A DNA stretch of 64,000 bases from Streptomyces sp. NBC_00433 (GCA_036015235.1 CP107926.1:1860001-1924000), one strand, 5' to 3'. Positions 41,218 through 50,399 are shown, numbered from the stretch's first letter. Numbers and translations: made by a program. Notes: generated from the sequence alone by a model not told the origin.

Positions 41218-41865
41218 ATGCCCCACAGCCATTCCCCTGCTCCACGCGGCCGGGTCCGCCTCGCACGTGGCGCATCACCGTGGCTCCTGCCGACCGTGGC
41301 CACCGCCGCGGTCTCCCTCGCCAAGGCGCGGCGCTCCGGCCGCTGGGCAACCGTGGCCGTCCCCGCCACGGTGCTCGCGGCCGGGATGCTGTGGTTCTTC
41401 CGCGACCCCGAGCGGGAGGTCGCCGAAGGCCGGGTGATCAGCCCGGCCGACGGCGTGGTCCAGAGCATCATGCCGTGGAAGGACGGGCGCACCCGCGTCG
41501 CGATCTTCATGAGCCCGTTGAATGTCCACGTCAACCGGGCCCCGCTCACCGGCACGGTCACCTCCGTCGAGCACATCCCCGGCGGGTACGTACCGGCGTT
41601 CAACAAGGAGAGCGAGAACAACGAGCGGGTGGTCTGGCACTTCGACACCGAGGCCGGCGACATCGAGATGGTGCAGATCGCCGGGGCGGTCGCGCGGCGG
41701 ATCGTGCCGTACGTGCCGCGCGGCTGCAAGGTCGAGCAGGGCGAGCGGATCGGGCTGATCCGCTTCGGCTCCCGGGTCGACGTCTACCTGCCGGCCGGGA
41801 TCGAAGCGGGTGTCGAGGTCGGGCAGACCACCACGGCTGGGGTGACACGCCTTGACCGTGACTGA
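41218..41865 (+). CDS. psd: Phosphatidylserine decarboxylase proenzyme
   Basis: 215 aa, the short actinobacterial form. One or two membrane segments lie near residues 20-65. FFRDPER and the conserved VHVNRAPLTG are present; the self-cleavage site that makes the pyruvoyl group is RFGS (Gly184-Ser185) near the C-terminus. It turns phosphatidylserine into phosphatidylethanolamine. The ATG follows AAGG. It overlaps pssA, forming a PE-synthesis pair after the ccr operon, probably with its own promoter in the 180-bp gap. Confidence 0.9.
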   Translation: MPHSHSPAPRGRVRLARGASPWLLPTVATAAVSLAKARRSGRWATVAVPATVLAAGMLWFFRDPEREVAEGRVISPADGVVQSIMPWKDGRTRVAIFMSPLNVHVNRAPLTGTVTSVEHIPGGYVPAFNKESENNERVVWHFDTEAGDIEMVQIAGAVARRIVPYVPRGCKVEQGERIGLIRFGSRVDVYLPAGIEAGVEVGQTTTAGVTRLDRD

Positions 41866-42703
41866 TTCGGACACGGCGCAGTCCACCTGGGTCTCCGAGC
41901 TGCAGGACGAGGTCGACGACCTCCCCCTGTCGACCCGGCTGTCCATCGCCGACGCGCTCACCCTCGGCAACGCGATCTGCGGCTTCATGGCGGTGTACTT
42001 CACCACCACGGGCGTGCTCGTCCCGCACCTGATGGGCACGAGTGACGGCGGCATGTCGAAGCACAGCGCCGCCACGGCGGTCACGCTGATGCTGCTCGCC
42101 TCGGTCTTCGACCTCTTCGACGGGCTCGTCGCGCGCAAGCTGCGCAGCTCGGCGATGGGCGCGGAGCTGGACAACCTCTCCGACCTGATCAGCTTCGGGC
42201 TCGCCCCGGCGTATTTCGTGGTCGTCTGGGGCCTGGTCGCCGACGACGCCTACGGCAAGGTGTCCGCGGTCGCCGCGGTGCTCGTCGTGCTCGCGGTGGT
42301 GCTGCGGCTGGCCCGCTTCTCCTGCACGACGCTGCGGGACGGCGTCTTCCAGGGCATGCCCAGCCCCTTCGGGGCGATGACCGTGGTGTCCGTGGTGCTC
42401 CTCGAACTGCCCTTCGCGCCGACCATCGCGGCGATCGTGGGCGTGGCCTGGCTGATGGTGAGCCGGGTCGAGTACCCCAAGCCGCGCGGGCGGCTGGCCG
42501 TCGTCACGCTGGCCTGGATCCTGGTCAGCATGGGATGCCTCACCGCCTGGACCCTGGACGCCCCCGGCGGCCACCAGCTCCTCCAGACCGGTGCGGCGCT
42601 CCAGTGCCTGGCCGCCGCGGTCATCCCCTGCTTCGCCACGACGCGCCGGGTGAACACGATCCGGGCCAATCGCCGCGAGGCGCGAGCCGAGGCCATCCGC
42701 TAG
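41852..42703 (+). CDS. pssA: CDP-diacylglycerol-serine O-phosphatidyltransferase
   Basis: 281-283 aa integral membrane enzyme with about 6-8 helices. The CDP-alcohol phosphotransferase motif DG-x2-AR-x8-G-x3-D-x3-D is complete in FDGLVARKLRSSAMG and ELDNLSD. It makes phosphatidylserine from CDP-diacylglycerol and serine. The start may be TTG at the first base or GTG six bases later; both lie inside psd, so translation is coupled. With psd it completes the route to phosphatidylethanolamine. Confidence 0.9.
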   Translation: MTVTDSDTAQSTWVSELQDEVDDLPLSTRLSIADALTLGNAICGFMAVYFTTTGVLVPHLMGTSDGGMSKHSAATAVTLMLLASVFDLFDGLVARKLRSSAMGAELDNLSDLISFGLAPAYFVVVWGLVADDAYGKVSAVAAVLVVLAVVLRLARFSCTTLRDGVFQGMPSPFGAMTVVSVVLLELPFAPTIAAIVGVAWLMVSRVEYPKPRGRLAVVTLAWILVSMGCLTAWTLDAPGGHQLLQTGAALQCLAAAVIPCFATTRRVNTIRANRREARAEAIR

Positions 42704-42710
42704 CCCCGCG

Positions 42711-42729
42711 CCCGGGGGTTTCCCCCGGG
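42711..42729 (+). terminator. Short hairpin after pssA
   Basis: CCCGGGGG (42711-42718) and CCCCCGGG (42722-42729) form a perfect 8-bp stem with a TTT loop, 8 nt past the stop codon. It stands directly before a second hairpin with a T-tract, and the pair together looks like an efficient transcription stop. Confidence 0.7.
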
Positions 42730-42739
42730 ACCCCCTCTG

Positions 42740-42777
42740 GCACCCTCCGCCGCTTCCCGCGGCCGGGGGGTGCTTTT
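42740..42777 (+). terminator. Rho-independent terminator after pssA
   Basis: GCACCC (42740-42745) pairs with GGGTGC (42768-42773), with an inner CCGC/GCGG stem, followed by TTTT (42774-42777). T-tract terminators are uncommon in this window, which makes this one stand out. Confidence 0.75.
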
Positions 42778-42900
42778 GCCTGCGGCGCGGCCCTTCTGCG
42801 GCCGGTGGTCCGGCCCCACCGAGCAGCCCCTCCTGCGGTCGGTGGCCGGATCCGACAGAAACGGCCCCTTGCGGCCGGCGGCGACGTGCAGCTTGCCGAC

Positions 42901-43365
42901 GGCCGGTCGCGCCCACGCGGCGCCAGCCGCACATCAGATGCAGCCCCGCGCCCCTGAGGGCTCGGCCCCGCCCCAGAGGGCACCCACCAGGGGCGCGGGG
43001 AACGGCGCGCTCAGCCCACTACCGGCCGGTGGTCCGGATACGACAGGAACAGCCCCTTGCGGCCGCTGGCGACCCGCGGCCCGTCGACGGCCGGTCGCGC
43101 CCACGCGGCGCCAGCCGCACATCAGATGCAGCCCCGCGCCCCTGAGGGCTCGGCCCCGCCCCAGAGGGCACCCACCAGGGGCGCGGGGAACGGCGCGCTC
43201 AGCCCACTACCGGCCGGTGGTCCGGATACGACAGGAACAGCCCCTTGCGGCCGCTGGCGACCCGCGGCCCGTCGACGGCCGGTCGCGCCCACGCGGCGCC
43301 AGCCGCACATCAGATGCAGCCCCGCGCCCCTGAGGGCTCGGCCCCGCCGCAGAGGGCACCCACCT
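42901..43365. repeat. 188-bp tandem repeat, about 2.5 copies
   Basis: Copies begin at 42901, 43089 and 43277 at GGCCGGTCGCGCCCACGCGG. The first two run 188 bp with near-perfect identity; the third stops after about 90 bp. Each full unit contains the reversed core of the other intergenic repeats (CAGGGGCGCGGGGAAC) and the palindromic piece ACCGGCCGGTGGT. No frame looks like a gene. Near-identity suggests recent or ongoing amplification. Confidence 0.92.
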
Positions 43366-43457
43366 GAGGGCGCGGCCCAGCCGCAGAGGGCACCCGTCTG
43401 AGGCGCGGCCCCGGCGCGGAGGGTGGCCACCAGGGGCGCGGCCCCGCAGGGGATGGG
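43366..43457. repeat. Short GC-rich repeats after the 188-bp array
   Basis: Three to four degraded units of about 30-35 bp (ctgag-gcgcggccc-agccgcagagggcaccc) continue the theme of the array up to the end of the glycerate kinase gene. No coding potential. They look like eroded ends of the same repeat. Confidence 0.6.
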
Positions 43458-44609
43458 TCAGGTCAGGAAGTCGTGGGCCAGGTTGGCGGACAGGTGTTCG
43501 AGGAGGGGGCCGGCGTCGGACATGGAGCGGGAGGTGTCGGGCTCCAGGTCGGAGAGGGCGTAGGCGCGGCGGATGCCGGCGGCGCCGAGGGCGGCCGGGG
43601 GGAGGCTGAGGCGGCCGCAGACGGCCACCACGTCGATGGAGCGGGCGCGGGCCGCGCGGGCGACGCCGGCGGGGGCCTTGCCGTGGAGGGTCTGCTCGTC
43701 GAGGGAACCCTCACCGGTGATGACGAGCGTGACGCCGTCGAGGGCCGCCTCGAAGCCGAGGACGTCGAGCAGCACGTCGATGCCGGGCCGGAAGGCCGCG
43801 CGCAGGCCGACCAGGGCACCGAAGCCGATACCGCCGGCGGCGCCGGCGCCGGGCGCCTCGGCCTCCGCGGTGGCGTCGAGCACCTCGGCGTAGCGGGCGA
43901 GGGCCGCGTCCAGGACGGCGACGTCGGCGGGCGACGCGCCCTTCTGCGGGCCGTAGACGGCCGCCGCGCCCTTCGGCCCGAGCAGCGGGTTGTCGACGTC
44001 GCTGGCGAGCACCACGTCGGTGGCGGCCAGCCGCGGGTCGAGCCCGCCGAGGTCGGCGGTGGCGAGGCCGGCCAGCGCGGCGCCGCCGGGCGCCACCGGG
44101 GCACCCGAGGCGTCGAGGAGCCGCGCGCCCAGCGCGCTGAGCATGCCCGCGCCGCCGTCGTTGGTGGCGCTGCCGCCGACGCCGAGCACGATCGTGCGGG
44201 CCCCGGCGTCGAGGGCGGCCCGCAGCAGCTCCCCGGTGCCGTAGGTGGTGGCCGTGAGCGGTGCGAAGTCCCCGGGCGGCAGGTGCCGCAGCCCGGAGGC
44301 CTCGGCCATCTCGATCACGGCGGTGCCGTCGCGCAGCGCGTAAGCGGCTTCGACGGGCTCGCCGAGCGGCCCGGTGACGCGTACCGTCCGCCGCTCGAAA
44401 CCGGCGGCGACCGCCGCGTCGACCGTCCCGTCGCCGCCGTCGGCCACGGGCAGCGCGGCCACGTCGAGGCCGGGGACGACGGAGCGCAGGCCGGCCATGA
44501 CATGCCCCGCCACCTGCACCGCGGTCAGCGAGCCCTTGAACTTGTCGGCGGCGATCAGAACGCGCCCGGTCGAACTTCCTGCGGTGTCGGACACCTTGGT
44601 CTTCTCCAT
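43458..44609 (-). CDS. Glycerate kinase (GarK/GlxK type)
   Basis: 383 aa type-I glycerate kinase: LIAADKFKGSLTA at the N-terminus, VADGGDGTVDA, GVGGSATNDGGAGML and ITGEGSLDEQTLHGKAPAGVA near the C-terminus. It phosphorylates glycerate with ATP, feeding lower glycolysis from glyoxylate or serine breakdown. It is divergent from the NUDIX gene and has no pathway partners beside it. Confidence 0.9.
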   Translation of the reverse strand: MEKTKVSDTAGSSTGRVLIAADKFKGSLTAVQVAGHVMAGLRSVVPGLDVAALPVADGGDGTVDAAVAAGFERRTVRVTGPLGEPVEAAYALRDGTAVIEMAEASGLRHLPPGDFAPLTATTYGTGELLRAALDAGARTIVLGVGGSATNDGGAGMLSALGARLLDASGAPVAPGGAALAGLATADLGGLDPRLAATDVVLASDVDNPLLGPKGAAAVYGPQKGASPADVAVLDAALARYAEVLDATAEAEAPGAGAAGGIGFGALVGLRAAFRPGIDVLLDVLGFEAALDGVTLVITGEGSLDEQTLHGKAPAGVARAARARSIDVVAVCGRLSLPPAALGAAGIRRAYALSDLEPDTSRSMSDAGPLLEHLSANLAHDFLT

Positions 44610-44719
44610 CCGGTACGGAACGTCGCGCCTTTCGGACCCTATCCCGGCGGGGCCGCCGTGCCCGTCGGCGACGCTGCCCGTGGTCGTACGAACACGGCCC
44701 GTCGGCGGGCCCGGCGCCG

Positions 44720-44725
44720 TAAATT
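44720..44725 (+). promoter_or_regulatory. -10 hexamer of the NUDIX gene, leaderless
   Basis: TAAATT ends 6 nt before the NUDIX ATG with no ribosome-binding site between. It is one of several such TAnnnT hexamers in this window placed for leaderless transcription. Confidence 0.45.
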
Positions 44726-44731
44726 GGCGGC

Positions 44732-45235
44732 ATGACCATGGATTTCGCGACCTACATCGCCGGCCTTCCGAAGATCCTCGCCGGCGCCAGCATGCTGTGC
44801 CGTTCGGCGGACGGGCGGATCCTGATCGTGGAGCCGAACTACCGGGACGACGGGACGTGGACGCTGCCCGGGGGCACGATCGAGTCGGACCTGGACGAGA
44901 CGCCGCGGGAGGGTGCGCGGCGGGAGACCCTGGAGGAGATCGGGCTCGACGTGGAGCCGGGCGCGCTGCTGGTGGTCGACTGGTCCTCGGGCCCCGGGCG
45001 GCCGCCGTCGGTGAGCTTCCTCTTCGACGGCGGGGTGCTGTCGCCGGAGCAGCTGGCCGCGGTCCGTGTGCAGGAGGAGGAGCTGGACTCGTGGCGGCTG
45101 GCCGCGCCCGCGGAGCTGGACCGCTTCTTCGCGCCCGGCCAGCTCGGCAGGCTGCGGGCCGCCCTGGCGGCGCTGGACGCGGGCGCCGGCGCCGCCGAGC
45201 TGGTGAACGGCCGCCCGGTGGCCGTGAAGGAGTGA
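44732..45235 (+). CDS. NUDIX hydrolase
   Basis: 167 aa. The NUDIX box is GTIESDLDE...REGARRETLEEIGL, with two extra residues between the Gly and the first Glu compared with the classic GX5EX7REUXEEXGU. It should hydrolyse a nucleoside diphosphate linked to another moiety, using Mg2+. The substrate is not readable. It ends two bases from the convergent SCP2-like gene. Confidence 0.85.
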   Translation: MTMDFATYIAGLPKILAGASMLCRSADGRILIVEPNYRDDGTWTLPGGTIESDLDETPREGARRETLEEIGLDVEPGALLVVDWSSGPGRPPSVSFLFDGGVLSPEQLAAVRVQEEELDSWRLAAPAELDRFFAPGQLGRLRAALAALDAGAGAAELVNGRPVAVKE

Positions 45236-45236
45236 C

Positions 45237-45701
45237 TCAGGGCTTGGGGATGTCGAAGTAGTAGGTCAGGCCGCCGGCCAGCCGGATGTCGCCCTTGACC
45301 TTGAGCTTGCGGGTGAAGAAGAGCGTGGGGCCTGACGCGTTGCCCGACACGAGGCGGAGGAATTCCGGCGCGGCCATGGTGAGGCTGAGCTGCGGCTCGC
45401 GGTCGGTGCGCTCGGGGGTCACCGTGCAGGTGCCGCCGCCGATGTGGGTCTCGTAGACGTCGTCCTCGTCGCCGTCGGTGATGCGCCAGCGGATCAGCGC
45501 GTCCCTGCCGGCGGCCGCGTCGGGCTTGAAGAGGGTGTGCATCCGGCCGAAGACCTCGTCGAGCACCCGGCGACGCTGCTCGCCGCTCATCAGCTCGGCG
45601 ATCCGCCGGGTGGGCGTGCCCTTGACGATCCGGGCGAATTCAACGGGCTCGACCGAGCCGAAGTCCAGGGTCTCCAGGTCGAGATCGTCCAGTGCGGCCA
45701 T
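45237..45701 (-). CDS. SCP2 sterol-carrier-domain protein
   Basis: 154 aa with an N-terminal helical segment and a C-terminal SCP2-type fold (ALIRWRITDGDEDDVYETHIGGGTCTV, LSLTMAAPEFLRLVSGNASGPTLFFTRKLKVKGD). SCP2 domains bind lipids and fatty acyl-CoA. In bacteria they may carry substrates to dehydrogenases or serve as regulators. Two TTAC-N6-GTAA boxes just upstream suggest control by a lipid-responsive TetR-like protein. Confidence 0.85.
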   Translation of the reverse strand: MAALDDLDLETLDFGSVEPVEFARIVKGTPTRRIAELMSGEQRRRVLDEVFGRMHTLFKPDAAAGRDALIRWRITDGDEDDVYETHIGGGTCTVTPERTDREPQLSLTMAAPEFLRLVSGNASGPTLFFTRKLKVKGDIRLAGGLTYYFDIPKP

Positions 45702-46027
45702 CGGCCACCGTCCTTACTCCAGCGTAAACTTACCGGCGGGTAAGCCTAGTTTCCGTACGCCCCGGTGACAACCCGCACCCCCCGGTCGTGACCGCTCCCG
45801 CGGAAGATCCACGAATGGTGCGGAAAGCGGCGACACAGAGCAACCTTTACCCCTATGCTTCCGGTTCGGCACCCGTAACCGCCTGCGGAAACGGGTGTCT
45901 TGCGGCTTGAGCCGCCTTCTTCGGCATGCCCCCCACCCCACTGCGGCCCGCTGCGGCCGCATGTCGTGTCTGCCGGGCTGCCCCCGTCCCCACCGCTTGC
46001 GTTCCACCATCGAAAGGCGCGTGTCCC
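45702..46027. other. Divergent gap between SCP2-like and duplicated small-protein genes
   Basis: 326 bases with no supported gene. It holds the double TTAC-N6-GTAA operator near the SCP2-like start and, for the plus-strand gene, a possible -10 TATGCT at 45854-45859. The remaining sequence has weak coding frames without ribosome-binding sites. Confidence 0.55.
45714..45748 (-). promoter_or_regulatory. Double TTAC-N6-GTAA operator of the SCP2-like gene
   Basis: Two boxes of identical layout lie 16 bp apart: TTAC-TCCAGC-GTAA (45714-45727) and TTAC-CGGCGG-GTAA (45730-45743). The second box extends to a 16-bp inverted repeat (CTTACC-GGCG-GGTAAG, 45729-45744). On the minus strand a -10-like TAGGCT (45748 down to 45743) abuts it, so occupancy would block transcription. 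Confidence 0.6.
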
Positions 46028-46333
46028 ATGTCCCAGTCCCAGACCCTCGGCAACGGCGAGAACACCTCGTGGGAGAAGTTCTGGTACGTCCTCGGCTGCA
46101 TCTACTTCGGTGCCGCCTACCTGTCGAAGGTCCCGGGGAAGAAGGCGCTGTCGGAGTACGGCCTGGTCGAGATGACCGGCGCCGAGAAGTTCTGGTACGT
46201 CGTGCAGTGCATCTTCTTCGGTGCCGGCTACTTCAACAAGATCATCGTGAAGAAGGCGCTGTCCGAGGTGCGCTTCGCCGCCCCGCAGGGCTACGCGGCG
46301 CCGGCCGGCGCCCAGTCGCCGTACGCTCCCTGA
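46028..46333 (+). CDS. Small membrane protein of two 37-residue repeats
   Basis: 101 aa. Two tandem copies of a 37-residue unit, each opening EKFWYV, continuing with a hydrophobic segment (CIYFGAAYL / CIFFGAGYF) and ending KKALSE. Each unit likely spans the membrane once, with the KKALSE helix on the inside. The tail is Pro/Ala/Tyr-rich. I do not know a function for this family. The repeats also match at DNA level with a 111-nt offset. It is followed by a hairpin and the convergent FAD oxidoreductase gene. Confidence 0.75.
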   Translation: MSQSQTLGNGENTSWEKFWYVLGCIYFGAAYLSKVPGKKALSEYGLVEMTGAEKFWYVVQCIFFGAGYFNKIIVKKALSEVRFAAPQGYAAPAGAQSPYAP

Positions 46334-46351
46334 CCGCAACTGCCGCCCGGT

Positions 46352-46395
46352 CCGGCGCCGCCTCCCGCCAGGGGCGGCGTCCAGGGCGGCGCCGG
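46352..46395. terminator. Bidirectional terminator between duplicated small-protein and FAD oxidoreductase genes
   Basis: CCGGCGCCGCC (46352-46362) and GGCGGCGCCGG (46385-46395) make a perfect 11-bp stem around a 22-nt loop that is itself GC-rich. It sits between two convergent genes only 70 bp apart. Confidence 0.7.
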
Positions 46396-46403
46396 CAGCG
46401 GTG

Positions 46404-47837
46404 TCAGCGCCCGGCCGCCGAGCGCCGCAGGTGCCGCAGGACCGCGCCGGCCGCGTTGTGCCCGCTCATACCGTGCACTCCGGGGCCCGGCGGGGTCGCC
46501 GACGAGCACAGGAAGACCCCGGGCCGCCGGGTCGCGTAGGGCACCGCGGCGAGCCGCGGGCGCAGCACCGCCTGGATGCCGGCGAAGGCGCCGCAGGCCA
46601 CGTCCCCACCCACGTAGTTGGCATTGCGCGCGGCGAGCCCCGCGGGGCCGGTGGTCGCGCGGGCCAGCACCAGATCGCGGAATCCCGGCGCGAAGCGCTC
46701 GATCTGCCGCTCGACGGCGTCGGTGGCGTCGCCGTGCCAGTCGTGCGGCACGTGGCCGTACGCCCAGAAGACGTGCTTGCCCTCCGGCGCCCTGGTCGGG
46801 TCCACCACGGTGGGCTGCGAGGTGATCAGGAACGGGGTGTGCGGCGGGCGCCCGGTGACCGCCCGGTTCAGGGCGTCGCCGATCTCGGTGTAGGTCGGGC
46901 CGATGTGCACGGTGCCGGCCCGCCGCGCCGCCTCCGCCGTCCACGGGACGGGGCCGTCCAGGGCGTAGTCGATCTTGAAGACCGAGGGGCCGTAGCGGTA
47001 GCCGCGGTAGGCGTCGCCGAGCGCGGCGATCCTGGCCAGCGCGGTCGGCGAGGTGTCGAAGACGTAGGCGCGGGCCGGTGGCAGCTCGTCGAGCTTGCGC
47101 ACGGTCACGCCGGTGCGGATCTCGCCGCCCAGCTCGGTCAGATACCCGGCCAGCGCGTCGGAGATCGACTGCGAGCCGCCGCGGGCCACCGGCCAGCCGC
47201 GCTCGTGGGCGGCGAGCGCGAACATCATGGCCAGCGCGCCGGTGAAGGGCTGGCCCAGCCGCGAGATCGCGTGCCCGGCGAGCCCGGCGAGCAGCCCCCT
47301 GGCCTTGGCGTCGCGGAAGCGCAGCGCCAGCAGCGCGGCCGGCGGGGTGCCGGTCAGCCCGAAGCGCAGGAAGCGGTAGGGGTCGCGGGGTATGCCGGCC
47401 CACGGCGGCCGGAAGAAGTCCGCCGCGATGGCGTCCCAGTGGCCGATATAGGGCGCCATCAGCTTGCGGTAGGTGCCCGCGTCGCGCGGCCCGAGGGACG
47501 CGGCGGTCTCGCCGACCGTACGGCCGAGCACCGCGGCGGTGCCGTCGGGGAAGGGGTGCGCCATCGGCACCTCGGGCTGCACCCACTCCAGGCCGTGCCG
47601 GGCCAGCGGCAGTGCCTGGAAGGCGGGCGAGCCGATGCCGAAGGGGTGCACGGCGGAGCACGGGTCGTGCCGGAAGCCCGGCAGCGTCAGCTCCTCGGTG
47701 CGCGCGCCGCCGCCGACGGTGTCCGCGGCCTCGTAGAGCTGCACGCTCAGGCCCGCGCGGGCCAGCTCGACCGCGGCGGTCAGCCCGTTGGGTCCCGCTC
47801 CGACGACGACCGCGTCGGCGACCACGGCCCGCCTCAC
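46404..47837 (-). CDS. FAD/NAD(P)-dependent oxidoreductase (phytoene-desaturase-like)
   Basis: 477 aa amine-oxidase/CrtI-type flavoprotein. The FAD-binding GxGxxG is [22 protein letters not shown] at the N-terminus, followed by [20 protein letters not shown]; the C-terminal FAD segment is [17 protein letters not shown]. Carotenoid genes are absent nearby, so it may act on another lipid or small molecule. A GTG start is used; a second GTG four codons on is possible. It is 115 bp behind the LLM gene on the same strand and could belong to that operon. Confidence 0.82.
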   Translation of the reverse strand: MRRAVVADAVVVGAGPNGLTAAVELARAGLSVQLYEAADTVGGGARTEELTLPGFRHDPCSAVHPFGIGSPAFQALPLARHGLEWVQPEVPMAHPFPDGTAAVLGRTVGETAASLGPRDAGTYRKLMAPYIGHWDAIAADFFRPPWAGIPRDPYRFLRFGLTGTPPAALLALRFRDAKARGLLAGLAGHAISRLGQPFTGALAMMFALAAHERGWPVARGGSQSISDALAGYLTELGGEIRTGVTVRKLDELPPARAYVFDTSPTALARIAALGDAYRGYRYGPSVFKIDYALDGPVPWTAEAARRAGTVHIGPTYTEIGDALNRAVTGRPPHTPFLITSQPTVVDPTRAPEGKHVFWAYGHVPHDWHGDATDAVERQIERFAPGFRDLVLARATTGPAGLAARNANYVGGDVACGAFAGIQAVLRPRLAAVPYATRRPGVFLCSSATPPGPGVHGMSGHNAAGAVLRHLRRSAAGR

Positions 47838-47952
47838 GACCGGGCCGCCGTCCGGCCCGCCGGGTTCTCCTGCACACCGACTCCGTTGCCCATGGCGCCA
47901 TCCAACCAGACGCCGGGGCACTGTGGTTCCGCACCCCGTACGGCCGCCGCCC

Positions 47953-48966
47953 TCATGACATCGCCGGGATCACCTGCTCGCCGTAGGCGTCGATCGTCGA
48001 CTCCTTGGCGTCGTGCATGTCGTAGACGGCGAAGTGGTCGACGCCCAGGTCGCGCAGGGCCTTGAGCTTGGCGACATGGGCCTGCGGCGGGCCGATCAGG
48101 CAGAAGCGGTCCACGATGTCGTCGGGCACGAAGGCGGTGTCGGGATTGCCGCTGCGGCCGTGGTGGGAGTAGTCGTAGCCGTGCCGCTGCTTGATGTACG
48201 CGGTCAACTCGTCCGGGACCAGGGCGGAGTGCTCGCCGTAGCGGGCGACCAGGTCGGCGACGTGGTTGCCGACCATGCCGCCGAACCAGCGGCACTGCTC
48301 GCGGGCGTGCGCCAGCGCCTCCGGCGAGTCGTCGGCGGTGACGTAGGCGGGGGCGGCGACGCAGACGGTGACGGACGCCGGGTCGCGGCCCGCGGCGGCC
48401 GCGGCGGCGCGCACCGCCTTGACCATCCACTCGGTGAGGTAGACGTCGGCCAGTTGCAGGATGAAGCCGTCGGCCAGCTCCCCCGCCATGGCCAGCGCCT
48501 TGGGGCCGTACGCGGCCATCCACACCGGCAGCCTGCCGTCCTCGACCCACGGCAGCCGCACCGCGGTGCCGTCGACCAGGGCCTCCCGGCCCTCGGCGAG
48601 GTCGCGGATGGCGGTGATGGCCTCGCCGAGCCTGGCCAGCGTGTTGGGCGGCCGGCCGGCGACCCGCATCGCCGAGTCGCCGCGGCCGATGCCGCAGATC
48701 GTGCGGTTGCCGTACATCGAGTTGAGGGTGGCGAAGGTGGACGCGGTCACCTCCCAGGTGCGGGTGCCCGGGTTGGTGACCATGGTGCCGACGGTGAGCC
48801 GCTCGGTGTGGTCCAGGATGCGGCTGTGGATGACGAAGGGCTCCTGCCACAGCACGGCGGAGTCGAAGGTCCAGCCGTGGGTGAAGCCGTTGCGCTCGGC
48901 ACGCCGCATCAGTTCGACGACGTCGGACGCGGGCGGGTCGGTCTGCAGCACGAGGCCGAAGTCCAT
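47953..48966 (-). CDS. LLM-class (F420-type) oxidoreductase
   Basis: 337 aa luciferase-like monooxygenase fold: [49 protein letters not shown] and [10 protein letters not shown] are typical of F420-dependent members resembling the TIGR03842 group. F420 is abundant in actinobacteria. It lies 26 bp after the dihydropyrimidinase gene. AAGGAG precedes the ATG. Its likely role in this operon is a reduction or oxidation of a pyrimidine-like ring, but this is inference. A flavin-dependent role is the alternative. Confidence 0.85.
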   Translation of the reverse strand: MDFGLVLQTDPPASDVVELMRRAERNGFTHGWTFDSAVLWQEPFVIHSRILDHTERLTVGTMVTNPGTRTWEVTASTFATLNSMYGNRTICGIGRGDSAMRVAGRPPNTLARLGEAITAIRDLAEGREALVDGTAVRLPWVEDGRLPVWMAAYGPKALAMAGELADGFILQLADVYLTEWMVKAVRAAAAAAGRDPASVTVCVAAPAYVTADDSPEALAHAREQCRWFGGMVGNHVADLVARYGEHSALVPDELTAYIKQRHGYDYSHHGRSGNPDTAFVPDDIVDRFCLIGPPQAHVAKLKALRDLGVDHFAVYDMHDAKESTIDAYGEQVIPAMS

Positions 48967-48992
48967 GGCCGCACTCCTTAGGTGACGGGTGG

Positions 48993-50399
48993 CTACAGGT
49001 ACTGGCAGATGCCGCGCGGGGTGTACTGCCCGTGCCCGGCCCTGCCGACGAAGGCGCGTTCCTCGATGACCGGGACGCCGCGGGACAGCACGGTCTCGAC
49101 CCGGCCCGTGAGGGTCCGGCCCTCGTAGGCGGAGTAGTCGACGTTCATGTGGTGGGTGCTCGCGGAGACCGTCTGCTCGGCGTGCGGGTCGTAGACGACC
49201 ACGTCGGCGTCGGCGCCCGGGGCGATGGTGCCCTTGCGCGGGTAGAGGCCGAACATCCGGGCGGGGGCGGCGCAGGCGATGTCGATCCAGCGGCGGCGGG
49301 TGATGTGCCCGTCTACCACGGCCTGGTGGAGCAGGTCCATCCGGTGCTCCACCCCCGGCATGCCGTTGGGGATCTTCGAGAAGTCGCCGCGGCCCATCTC
49401 CTTCTGCCCGGTGAAGCAGAAGGGGCAGTGGTCGGTGGACACCACCTGGAGGTCGTCGGTGCGCAGCCCCCGCCACAGCGCGGCCTGGTGCTCGCGCGGG
49501 CGCAGCGGCGTGCTGCACACGTATTTGGCGCCCTCGAAGTCCGGCTCGGCCAGGTTGTCGGTGGACAGGAAGAGATACTGCGGGCAGGTCTCGCCGAAGA
49601 CCGGCAGGCCCAGGTCGCGGGCGGCGGCCAGTTCGGCGACGGCCTGCTCGGCGGAGACGTGCACGACGTAGAGCGGCGAGCCGGCCACCCGGGCGAGCTG
49701 GATGGCGCGGTGGGTGGCCTCGGCCTCCAGCAGCGCGTGGCGCACCTCGCCGTGGTAGCGGGGGTCGGTCTTCCCGGCGGCGAGCGCCTGCTGGACCAGG
49801 ACGTCGATGGCGATGCCGTTCTCGGCGTGCATCATCACCAGGCCGCCGTTGCCCGAGGCGCGCTGCATGGCGCGCAGGATCTGCCCGTCGTCGCTGTAGA
49901 AGACCCCCGGGTAGGCCATGAACATCTTGAAGCTGGTGACGCCCTCCTCGACCAGGGTGTCCATCTCGGCGAGCGTCTTGTCGTTGACGTCGGCGACGAT
50001 CATGTGGAAGCCGTAGTCGACGGCGCACTGGGCGTCGGCCTTGGCGTGCCAGGCGTCGAGTCCGGCGCGCAGCGACTCGCCGACGCCCTGGATGGCGAAG
50101 TCCACGATGGTGGTGGTGCCGCCCCAGGCGGCGGCCCTGGTGCCGGTCTCGAAGGTGTCGGACGCGGTGGTGCCGCCGAAGGGCATCTGCATGTGGGTGT
50201 GCCCGTCGACACCGCCGGGGATGACGTACTTCCCGGTGGCGTCGATGACGGTGTCCGCGGTCCAGCCGGCCGCGGTGTCGCTGTCGTGGGCGGCGAGCGC
50301 GGCGATCCTGCCGCCCTCGATCAGGACGTCGGCGTGCATCTCGTCGGCGGCGGTGACGACCAGGCCGCCGCGGACGACGGTACGGGTGCCGGTGCTCAT
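48993..50399 (-). CDS. hydA: Dihydropyrimidinase (hydantoinase)
   Basis: 468 aa amidohydrolase. Metal ligands: His67 and His69 in DGHTH, the carboxylated Lys158 in TSFKMF, and later His residues in MMHAENG and VVHVSAE, with Asp in STDHCPF. It opens dihydrouracil or dihydrothymine to N-carbamoyl-beta-alanine or its methyl analogue. The ATG overlaps the aminotransferase stop by four bases. Partners in the operon match the rest of reductive pyrimidine breakdown. Confidence 0.92.
   Translation of the reverse strand: MSTGTRTVVRGGLVVTAADEMHADVLIEGGRIAALAAHDSDTAAGWTADTVIDATGKYVIPGGVDGHTHMQMPFGGTTASDTFETGTRAAAWGGTTTIVDFAIQGVGESLRAGLDAWHAKADAQCAVDYGFHMIVADVNDKTLAEMDTLVEEGVTSFKMFMAYPGVFYSDDGQILRAMQRASGNGGLVMMHAENGIAIDVLVQQALAAGKTDPRYHGEVRHALLEAEATHRAIQLARVAGSPLYVVHVSAEQAVAELAAARDLGLPVFGETCPQYLFLSTDNLAEPDFEGAKYVCSTPLRPREHQAALWRGLRTDDLQVVSTDHCPFCFTGQKEMGRGDFSKIPNGMPGVEHRMDLLHQAVVDGHITRRRWIDIACAAPARMFGLYPRKGTIAPGADADVVVYDPHAEQTVSASTHHMNVDYSAYEGRTLTGRVETVLSRGVPVIEERAFVGRAGHGQYTPRGICQYL

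Noticed and set aside
42901-43430. Repetitive open frames across the 188-bp array
   Set aside because: Several frames stay open because of high GC, but none has a ribosome-binding site, and 188 is not divisible by three, so no frame can encode a regular protein repeat.
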